In this document: positions 1 through 5,884 of the stretch, piece after piece
Numbering within the stretch: the first letter of the stretch is position 1
Layout: each line of letters opens with the position of its first letter
NCBI GenBank assembly: GCA_017518185.1
Contig: JAFWWB010000035.1
Location: 1-38,023 of the forward strand
DNA: 38,023 nucleotides
Direction of reading: 5' to 3'
Source: Lachnospiraceae bacterium
Lineage (GTDB): Bacteria; Bacillota; Clostridia; Lachnospirales; Lachnospiraceae
The notes under the pieces: model-generated
The model's database searches: none
What the model was told of the DNA's origin: nothing
The model's input: the letters and a program-made list of their open reading frames with translations, nothing else
Made by a program: the position numbers and the translations under genes

Positions 1-394
1 GAAGTTTCCGGTCGCAGTACGCGGGCTTGATCACTTCCTTTGTCTGCTTATCCACAAGCTTCACGGTGATACGGTTCGTCTTCTCGTGGATACCGAACTC
101 GGACTGAACATTGGTCTCCTTCTTTGCGAGCTCTTTGAGGGCTTCCTTGATGGCGTCGTCATTCATCGGGCCCTGCTTCTGCCCGCTGCTGTTCCTGCCG
201 CCTTCGTCCTTCTTACCGCCCTCGTCTTCCGTCTGCGCTTTCGCAAGCGAGATCGTTTCGGCATCTACCTGGGGCGCATTTGCTTCCACAGGCTGTCCTT
301 CCCTGGTTTCCGATGTGCCGCTCTGCGCTTCTGCCGGCCGCACCGTCGGCTGGACGGTATACGACATTGCGCTTCCTAATGGTTCTATAGCCAT
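1..394 (-). CDS. flaG: FlaG family flagellar protein, partial (3' end outside window)
   Basis: FlaG proteins are small and are thought to influence filament length or export; their exact role is unsettled. The visible part is about 131 codons. It has a low-complexity, charged N-terminal half rich in Lys, Asp, Gly and Gln (about residues 45-75), followed by the family core: alpha-helical KEALKELAKKE, then FGIHEKTNRITVKLVDKQT and KEVIK. The family normally continues with an (R/K)xIPPE-like segment. Here the last residues read PAYCDRKL, which does not fit, so the edge may hold a divergent tail or a sequence error. I start at the ATG at 392-394 because the GGAGGT at 402-407 is 7 bases away; an ATG at 398-400 would touch it. 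It follows csrA and has its own sigma-28 promoter. Confidence 0.8.
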   Translation of the reverse strand, partial: MAIEPLGSAMSYTVQPTVRPAEAQSGTSETREGQPVEANAPQVDAETISLAKAQTEDEGGKKDEGGRNSSGQKQGPMNDDAIKEALKELAKKETNVQSEFGIHEKTNRITVKLVDKQTKEVIKPAYCDRKL

Positions 395-398
395 AGTC

Positions 399-414
399 AT
401 CACCTCCGTGTGAT
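399..414 (-). promoter_or_regulatory. Candidate CsrA-binding hairpin over the flaG ribosome binding site
   Basis: On the minus strand this is a perfect 5-bp stem (ATCAC/GTGAT) closing the loop ACGGAG, so the GGA of the Shine-Dalgarno sequence is in the loop. The surrounding ACACGGAGGT matches 8 of 10 positions of the ACARGGAUGU part of the CsrA SELEX consensus. It lies about 20 bases after the predicted transcript start. CsrA itself is encoded about 90 bases upstream. In Bacillus, CsrA blocks the hag ribosome binding site and FliW relieves this; use of the same device here is inferred. Confidence 0.45.
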
Positions 415-439
415 CTGATGAGATTACAAGTTATCACCT

Positions 440-467
440 ATATCGACAGATACAGATGATAACTTTA
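440..467 (-). promoter_or_regulatory. Sigma-28 (SigD) promoter of flaG
   Basis: The -35 TAAA is at 464-467 and the -10 GTCGATAT at 440-447, separated by 16 bases. The -10 differs from GCCGATAT at one base. The spacing and -10 form match the flgL promoter. The promoter lies in an imperfect 32-base palindrome (433-464; 12 of 16 arm positions complementary, two more as G-U), which would fold if transcribed by read-through from csrA. Confidence 0.65.
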
Positions 468-491
468 GGGCTCAGTTAAAAAATTAAAAAA

Positions 492-701
492 CTACTGAAA
501 GAGCTTGTCAAGCCCTTCCACAGCCACTGCATCCTTATTGGCCTGCTGTATCTGCTCATATACTTCCTTTCGGTATACGGGCACCTCTCTGGGAGCGCTT
601 ATCCCCAGCTTTATCTGGTCGCCCTTCACATCAAGTATAGTGAGCTCTATATTATTGTTTATTATAAGGGCCTCGCCCTTCTTTCTGGATAATGCCAGCA
701 T
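492..701 (-). CDS. csrA: Carbon storage regulator CsrA
   Basis: CsrA is a dimeric RNA-binding protein that recognises GGA motifs in mRNA leaders and usually blocks ribosome binding. The protein has 69 residues. It shows the conserved start MLALSRKKGEALIIN, the GDQIKLGISAPREVPVYRKEVYEQI strand-strand-helix region, and a short C-terminal extension ending LDKLFQ, typical of Gram-positive homologues. The RNA-contact region around APREVPVYRKE is intact. The gene starts 6 bases after the fliW stop, and its Shine-Dalgarno AAGGGGTG overlaps that stop codon, so the two are probably translationally linked. In Bacillus the FliW-CsrA-flagellin loop sets flagellin synthesis to match secretion. Candidate targets in this window are the flaG and flgL leaders. 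Confidence 0.97.
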   Translation of the reverse strand: MLALSRKKGEALIINNNIELTILDVKGDQIKLGISAPREVPVYRKEVYEQIQQANKDAVAVEGLDKLFQ

Positions 702-707
702 ACTTAC

Positions 708-1160
708 TCACCCCTTTTCAGCCTGCCGCGCTTTCATGATATCGTAAATGAAAAACTTGACAGGGTAATCGTCCTCCAGGATCACCTGAACAGCTTTACG
801 CTTATCCACGTTTATGACCAGGGGAGCCTTAAGATTAACGCTCATCTTGGTAAGATCCGAGGGCACCGTTATGGTAGCCAGCACCAGTATCTCCCCTTCC
901 CCTCCTATGGAATTCAGGAGCTCATCGTCAACCTTGGGATCATAATCCTCCATCGCGATAAGGGGATCCACCACCGGCATCGCAAAGCCGGGCTCCTGAA
1001 CGGACTGCAGCCAGCGTATGCCCGCCTTGTTTCCCTTCTCTGCGTCATGGATCAGGGCAAATTCCTTAAGCTCGGGAAATCCCACTATGCCGCTGGGGAA
1101 AGTGATCATCTTTTCCTCGTCTACAGTTACTTCTCCGAAAATCCTCGTCTGAATGACCAT
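708..1160 (-). CDS. fliW: Flagellar assembly factor FliW
   Basis: FliW binds flagellin in the cytoplasm and, when free, binds and inhibits CsrA. It thereby couples flagellin translation to filament assembly. The protein is about 150 residues, starting MVIQTRIFGEVTVDEEKMI. Family landmarks include ITFPSGIVGFPELKEFALI, the FAMPVVDPLI segment, LATITVPSDLTKMSVNLKAPLVIN, and a C-terminal YPVKFFIYDIMKARQAEKG. I use the internal ATG at 1158-1160, because AAGGAG sits 7 bases before it. The in-frame ATG 18 bases upstream has no Shine-Dalgarno and would add an atypical KRRKH leader. A good sigma-A promoter lies between flgL and this gene, so fliW-csrA may be expressed independently of SigD. Confidence 0.96.
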   Translation of the reverse strand: MVIQTRIFGEVTVDEEKMITFPSGIVGFPELKEFALIHDAEKGNKAGIRWLQSVQEPGFAMPVVDPLIAMEDYDPKVDDELLNSIGGEGEILVLATITVPSDLTKMSVNLKAPLVINVDKRKAVQVILEDDYPVKFFIYDIMKARQAEKG

Positions 1161-1206
1161 ATGCTTTCTCCTTTTCATGTAAACGAATGAAACCGCATTA
1201 TTTTAT

Positions 1207-1235
1207 ATGTTAACATATTATGATGTCGAGGTCAA
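1207..1235 (-). promoter_or_regulatory. Sigma-A promoter of fliW-csrA
   Basis: The -35 TTGACC (1230-1235) and -10 TAACAT (1207-1212) have an exact 17-base spacer. The spacing from the predicted start to the fliW ATG at 1160 is about 40 bases. This is a vegetative-type promoter inside an otherwise sigma-28 region. Confidence 0.6.
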
Positions 1236-1251
1236 ATGAGTAGTTCATCTT

Positions 1252-3333
1252 TTACAGGTAATTTAACAGAGTAGTCTGTATCATTTTACCTGTAGCCATG
1301 AGAGCCGCCTCGTAGCTCACCTCGGCGCTGGAGAGCTGCACCGCCACCTCCGTGGCATCCGCATCCTCATTATTGCTCTGCAGGGTCTTGAAGGTGGTAT
1401 CCTGGTCATTGAGCCTGTTCTCGGCGAGGGATACTCTCTTGTCCCTGTTTCCGGTAAGGGTCACAGCCTCATTAGCATCATCCAGATAGCCCTGGCACTT
1501 TGTTATATATCTGCTGAAGGTCTTCTGCAGCTCATCCTTAAGGAAAGTCTCCGCCTTCTTCGCAGCATCCAGCTTCTCTTTTACCTTTTCCTGGTCCGCA
1601 TTGTCATCGTCCTGCAGGGCGGTGAACTTTGCCACCAGCTGTTCTGCCTTTTCCACTTCATCAGCCAGGTTTATGATCTCATCCACATCCCTGCCTATGG
1701 CATGTTTGTATACATCCGAGGCATAGGCGTTGACCTGCACAGTCTGGTCGAAGCCCACCTGATAGTAGATCCCCTGGTCCGGATTCTTTGCCAGGTTAAA
1801 GCGGTAGTCCGGATTGTAATCTATGCGCAGCTTCAGCATATTCTCAATTTTCCTGACCATGTCGTCATACTCCCTGAGGTTCTTATCCCTTTCACCCACG
1901 GCAGTATTATAGGTCTCTTTTGCGGTATCCAGTTCACCCCTTGCTGTTTCCAGCTCTGTTTCCTTGGCTTCGATAGCAGCCTTTGTGGCATCCACCATAG
2001 GGCTGCTCCCCGAGGAACTCATATTTATATAGTACTGAAGCTGCTTCTGGAGGGTCGTGAGTTCTTCCTCCAGCCCGCTTACCTTATCCTCCGCATCCTT
2101 TACTCCCGTTTCGGCATCTGTCACTGCCGTCTCGAGGGTCTCTCTCTCGTTAAGGTTTGTTACCGCATCATCCGCGATACTCTTATATGTAGTCTCCGGT
2201 TCTTCGGTGGCAGAGGCGTAGGCTGCAGCAGCCGCTGTCACATCATCCTTCTTCGCATCACGAAGGGCCTTTACCAGCGCCTTGGGCTCTGCTGCCAGCG
2301 AGCTGTATACTTTCTCGTCCGTATCCTGGGCATTGCAGTAGAAATAGTGCTCGGGTCTGAGATCCGTGCCCTTCCACTGGGTCTTGCTGTAGGTTATGTT
2401 CAGGTTCCGGTTGATATTCCCTTTGTCATCTTTTTCTTCGAAGTTGTTGATAGCCTCGTAGACATCCTTTGTCATGACCAGCTCGCCGGTCTCGGGGATC
2501 ACATAGCAGAGTGTTTCCGCATTGTCCGGATCTTCTTCCGCCGCCTTGTCGGCCTCCTCTATCTTTCTGTACAGTTCCTCCTTTGTCATGCCGGAGGGCA
2601 TGGTCCGGACTTCAAGATCCTTGCCGTTCACCTGGAAAGGTTCCGGGTCATCCTTACCCTCTTCAAAGGGTCTCTTCGTAAGCTTTATAGTCGTATTCTC
2701 ATCCAGTTCCTTATAGGCCAGCCTGAAGCGGTGATAGGTCCTGTTCTGTATATCACTTTCAACAAGAACGCTGCTCTCATAATTTGACTCGGTGAGCTCG
2801 TTCATATCATCCGTGTCCACAAAGGGCCTCTCCTCCAGATCATCGAAAGAAAAGGTCTCCGTGATGTCATACTGCCTTTCCGTAGGCTTTCCGAAAGACA
2901 GTGAGGTGTCGGTACGGAAACCGGTAAAGATATATCTTCCCGCATAATCCGCATCGCCGGTCTTATATATTTCATCCCTGAGGGCGCTGAGACTGTTTAT
3001 TATCTTCTGACGGTCGGAGGTCTGGAGGTGGTCGGATGCGCCTCTCTCACACTCCGATACAGTGCTCTTTACGACTTCTATGGTAGTCTTCAGAGAGCTC
3101 TCCGTAAGTGACAGCCAGGCCTGTGCATCGGGGATGTTCTTCTTGTAATACTGCTGCACCTGGCTCACATCGCTTCTGAGGCGCAGGGCGCGTATCGCCA
3201 CCACGGGATCGTCCGAAGGCTTCATTATCTTTTTGCCGGTGGCGATCTGGTTATTCAGGTCATCCTGCAGCACCTTGTTGCGGTTTATATTGGACAGTGC
3301 ATTATTCTGCATCACCTTATTCGTTATACGCAT
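1252..3333 (-). CDS. flgL: Flagellar hook-associated protein FlgL (HAP3), enlarged
   Basis: FlgL forms the second ring of the hook-filament junction and is exported by the flagellar type III apparatus. At 693 residues it is far above the usual 300-500. The flagellin-like N-terminus MRITNKVMQNNALSNINRN and IATGKKIMKPSDDPV, and the C-terminal SSAEVSYEAALMATGKMIQTTLLNYL, are intact, with DADYAGRYIFTGFRTDTSL near 127-145. The FlgL core between HYFYCNAQDTD (about 329-339) and GIYYQVGFDQTVQVNAYASD (about 521-540) is split by roughly 175 residues. Most of that is a predicted antiparallel coiled coil: helices about 395-436 and 447-500 joined at SSSGSSP. Shine-Dalgarno AAAGGAG fixes the start. A sigma-28 promoter and a CsrA-like leader lie upstream, and a terminator separates it from flgK. 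Confidence 0.95.
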   Translation of the reverse strand: MRITNKVMQNNALSNINRNKVLQDDLNNQIATGKKIMKPSDDPVVAIRALRLRSDVSQVQQYYKKNIPDAQAWLSLTESSLKTTIEVVKSTVSECERGASDHLQTSDRQKIINSLSALRDEIYKTGDADYAGRYIFTGFRTDTSLSFGKPTERQYDITETFSFDDLEERPFVDTDDMNELTESNYESSVLVESDIQNRTYHRFRLAYKELDENTTIKLTKRPFEEGKDDPEPFQVNGKDLEVRTMPSGMTKEELYRKIEEADKAAEEDPDNAETLCYVIPETGELVMTKDVYEAINNFEEKDDKGNINRNLNITYSKTQWKGTDLRPEHYFYCNAQDTDEKVYSSLAAEPKALVKALRDAKKDDVTAAAAAYASATEEPETTYKSIADDAVTNLNERETLETAVTDAETGVKDAEDKVSGLEEELTTLQKQLQYYINMSSSGSSPMVDATKAAIEAKETELETARGELDTAKETYNTAVGERDKNLREYDDMVRKIENMLKLRIDYNPDYRFNLAKNPDQGIYYQVGFDQTVQVNAYASDVYKHAIGRDVDEIINLADEVEKAEQLVAKFTALQDDDNADQEKVKEKLDAAKKAETFLKDELQKTFSRYITKCQGYLDDANEAVTLTGNRDKRVSLAENRLNDQDTTFKTLQSNNEDADATEVAVQLSSAEVSYEAALMATGKMIQTTLLNYL

Positions 3334-3361
3334 AAATGATTCTCCTTTATCCCAAATACAC

Positions 3362-3395
3362 CATCCCTGAGACTGATACGGTCTTCCCTGACCGT
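3362..3395 (-). promoter_or_regulatory. Candidate CsrA-binding leader of flgL (two GGA sites)
   Basis: Just after the predicted transcript start, positions 3378-3395 form a perfect 6-bp stem (ACGGTC/GACCGT) with loop AGGGAA, placing GGA in the loop. Nine bases further, 3362-3369 reads CAGGGATG, an exact match to the CARGGAUG core of the CsrA consensus. Paired sites of this kind are the known arrangement in CsrA-regulated leaders such as hag. The flgL Shine-Dalgarno is about 20 bases downstream of the second site. Function is inferred. Confidence 0.5.
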
Positions 3396-3407
3396 CCGCT
3401 GAAACTT

Positions 3408-3435
3408 ATATCGGACAGTTTCCGGGTAGACTTTA
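3408..3435 (-). promoter_or_regulatory. Sigma-28 (SigD) promoter of flgL
   Basis: The -35 TAAA (3432-3435) and -10 TCCGATAT (3408-3415) have a 16-base spacer. The -10 has one difference from GCCGATAT. It gives a leader of about 68 bases before the flgL start at 3333. Confidence 0.65.
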
Positions 3436-3486
3436 TAGCCGGGAAGTGCTACAATTACCGTATGTATATGAAAGGTTGATATCACG

Positions 3487-3516
3487 AAAAAAGGATCCGC
3501 CCGGCGGATCCTTTTT
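3487..3516 (-). terminator. Rho-independent terminator after flgK
   Basis: A perfect inverted repeat GGATCCGCC/GGCGGATCC (3493-3511) is followed on the minus strand by six T. It is also flanked by five T on the plus strand. It lies about 30 bases after the flgK stop and closes the flgM-flgN-flgK-flgK transcript before the flgL promoter. Confidence 0.85.
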
Positions 3517-3543
3517 GTATCCTGTGTATTGATGTTCCGGCTG

Positions 3544-5817
3544 TTATACTCCCGTCTGTAGTATCAGTCTGTCGTAGACCTCCGTCAGCACCTGTATCAT
3601 CTTTGACGCCATATTGTACTGCTGCTGGAACTTGGTGAGGTTCACAGCCTCCTCGTCATTATCCACGCCGCTGATGGAAAGTCTCTGGTTGGAAATGGTC
3701 TTCTGCATATAGGTATAATTATTTTCGAAGTTCTGTGCCCTCTGTGCATTCAGTGCCACGTCGCCCAGCACCGTGACCAGATACTGATCCGCGCTGCAGC
3801 CTCTGAAGCTCATAAGCCCCGTGTCGCTCCTCAGTTTGATAAGCGATGCAACCACGTCGTTCTTCTCCGGGCCGTCGCTAACCGCGGTCTTCTCGTATTT
3901 CGTCGCCAGCAGATCCGCGTCCACCACAAGCTCGTCCGCCACCTTGAAGCCTCCCGCAGTCAGCAGGTTATAGCTGTCTATGTTGCCGGCGCAGATGCCC
4001 TTTGTCTTATCCAGCTCCAGGGTCTTTTCCTTTTCCGTTCCGTTTTCGGTATAGCTGACCTTGACAAAGTTGACCTCTTTTTTGTCCTCCAGGAATTTCT
4101 CCATATCATCTGTATAGGTCACACCGTCATCACTGACCTCTGTCACGGTGTATTCGATGCCGTCCTCATCCTGAAACTTTGTCCCGATCCCGGGGCTTAC
4201 CTTTATCAGGCCTTCCTTGATATACTTCTCCATATCCATGGAAGTCCTGACCCCGGTGGAGTCCGTGATATCGTAAAACTTTCCGTCGGTACCGTACATC
4301 CTGCCGGTCTTGGCCAGGTTCAGCTCCCTGGGCTCCACCGCATGGCTTCCCGTATAAAGCCTGTGTCCGGCGCTGCCGTCATCCAGGGTGCCTCCCATGA
4401 TGATATCGTTGGCAGCGGTGGAATAAAGCCTCACCCACTCATTCATCTGGGAAAGGTAATAGGGTATGCCCTGGTAATTGATGGCCTGTCCTACGCTGCA
4501 GTTATCCCTTGTCTGGTCGATCTCAACGGGAACCTTCCCCCCGTCCGCCGACCAGTTCTTATCATCGTTCAGGACAAAGGTAAATTCCGCATAATCCTTT
4601 CCGTCCTCATACTCGTATCCCCAGCTGGAGTAGTACAGATTCCGGCTGGCTATGTTGATAATGCCGCCGTCCCTGGAAAGGTTCAGCTTGTTCAGATCCT
4701 TAAGGTAATCCGCCGTTACCCTCACGGTCACGGTACGGGTAGTCTTTTCTTCGCCGTTCTCATCCGTGACAGGCTTGCCCTGCTGGTCGGTCACGGTTAT
4801 CTCCCCTACGCCCATCACCCTTCCGGTGAAGTTCTCCCCGTTGTTTCCGTCGCGCATGCGCAGCAGTCCCGCCAGCTTGCCGCTGGAATTGTCGGAGCTT
4901 ATGTTCAGTGGCTCGCCCTTTCTCCTGTAATCCTCATTTGTCCAGTCCGATTCATAGCCCGTGAAATACACCTCGAAGAGACCGTAGATATCAGTCTGGT
5001 TGGTCTTCACATCCCTCTCCCTGGTAAGGCAGGTAAGGGTATTGTGATTGTTGCCGTCGATAAGGGGCTGGCCGCAGATGTTGACTATGTATCTGGTACC
5101 GCCGGTATCCCTGTCCAGATTGTTGAGATCCAGCACGGGAACCTCTTCCGTGGTCACATCCACCAGCTCGGAAAGCTCGTCTATCAGTAGATCCCTCTGG
5201 TCCCTGAGTTCATTGGCTACCAGTCCGGAATTCATCTCGATGACGTTGATCTGCTTGTTGAGGGAGGCCACCTCCTGGGCGATGGAATTTATCCTGTCCA
5301 CATTGACCTTGATCTCCTGGTTCACATCATCCTGGAGCTTCTGCATGTTGGTGTACATGTCGCTGAAATAGCTGGTCAGATTTCCGGCCTGGCCTATCAC
5401 CTGCTGCCGGTATTTTGTATCGGAAGGGTTCTTTGCCAGCTCCTCGATGGCATTCTGGTATTCGTCAAAAATGGTGGTAAAGCCCTTTACCGTCTTGTCA
5501 TCCTTGTAATAATCCTCGATGCAGCCCATGTAATAATTCTTGACTTCGTATTCACCGAGCTTTGACTGGTTGGACCAGTATTTCTGGTCATAGAAATTAT
5601 CCCTGATGCGCTCTATCGCCAGGGTCTCCACGCCGGCGCCCACACAGCCGTAGGTGGTAAAAGCCCTTATGGCCTCGGCAGCCTGGGTCGTGACACCCTG
5701 GCGGCTGTAGCCCTTTGTCTCTGCATTTGCTATGTTATTTGACGTGGTGTTCAGGGCCGCATTGGCAGCCTGAAGTCCGGTATACGCCGTATTGAGTCCC
5801 AAAAAAGTAGATGACAT
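3544..5817 (-). CDS. flgK: Flagellar hook-associated protein FlgK (HAP1), copy proximal to flgL
   Basis: FlgK forms the first junction ring on the hook. The protein has 757 residues. The N-terminus MSSTFLGLNTAYTGLQAANA and NNIANAETKGYSRQGV is the classical FlgK/FlgE rod-hook helix motif. The central coiled region with SEVEVTTE-type spacing (about 150-230, including LVANELRDQRDLLIDELSELVDV) is typical of FlgK. The C-terminus VNLTKFQQQYNMASKMIQVLTEVYDRLI is also typical. The middle (about 260-640) is an expanded, weakly conserved outer domain rich in charged beta-strand-like sequence. Shine-Dalgarno GAGAGGT is 7 bases from the ATG. It follows a second FlgK-type gene after 64 bases and has its own probable sigma-28 promoter. 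It resembles the neighbouring copy only in the terminal helices and the DQR core, so the two are not recent duplicates. Confidence 0.95.
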   Translation of the reverse strand: MSSTFLGLNTAYTGLQAANAALNTTSNNIANAETKGYSRQGVTTQAAEAIRAFTTYGCVGAGVETLAIERIRDNFYDQKYWSNQSKLGEYEVKNYYMGCIEDYYKDDKTVKGFTTIFDEYQNAIEELAKNPSDTKYRQQVIGQAGNLTSYFSDMYTNMQKLQDDVNQEIKVNVDRINSIAQEVASLNKQINVIEMNSGLVANELRDQRDLLIDELSELVDVTTEEVPVLDLNNLDRDTGGTRYIVNICGQPLIDGNNHNTLTCLTRERDVKTNQTDIYGLFEVYFTGYESDWTNEDYRRKGEPLNISSDNSSGKLAGLLRMRDGNNGENFTGRVMGVGEITVTDQQGKPVTDENGEEKTTRTVTVRVTADYLKDLNKLNLSRDGGIINIASRNLYYSSWGYEYEDGKDYAEFTFVLNDDKNWSADGGKVPVEIDQTRDNCSVGQAINYQGIPYYLSQMNEWVRLYSTAANDIIMGGTLDDGSAGHRLYTGSHAVEPRELNLAKTGRMYGTDGKFYDITDSTGVRTSMDMEKYIKEGLIKVSPGIGTKFQDEDGIEYTVTEVSDDGVTYTDDMEKFLEDKKEVNFVKVSYTENGTEKEKTLELDKTKGICAGNIDSYNLLTAGGFKVADELVVDADLLATKYEKTAVSDGPEKNDVVASLIKLRSDTGLMSFRGCSADQYLVTVLGDVALNAQRAQNFENNYTYMQKTISNQRLSISGVDNDEEAVNLTKFQQQYNMASKMIQVLTEVYDRLILQTGV

Positions 5818-5857
5818 ACAGTTTACCTCTCATATTTTGTAAGGGGTGACAATCTGT

Positions 5858-5884
5858 TTATCGGATATTTATGCCCGTAACTTA
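5858..5884 (-). promoter_or_regulatory. Probable sigma-28 promoter before the second flgK
   Basis: The -10 TCCGATAA (5858-5865) differs from GCCGATAA at one base. The -35 TAAG (5881-5884) differs from TAAA at one base and overlaps the stop codon of the upstream flgK copy. The spacer is the standard 15 bases. It would give this copy extra expression within the operon. Confidence 0.45.

Noticed and set aside
398-400. Upstream ATG as the flaG start
   Set aside because: It directly abuts the GGAGGT, so the ribosome would more likely use the ATG at 392-394.
213-437. A 74-codon minus-strand ORF overlapping flaG
   Set aside because: Different frame from the FlaG core motif, with a low-complexity Arg/Gly translation and no Shine-Dalgarno.
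1702-2787. A 361-codon plus-strand ORF opposite flgL
   Set aside because: It is antisense to a clear FlgL, has no family-like sequence or Shine-Dalgarno, and reflects third-position codon bias of the real gene.
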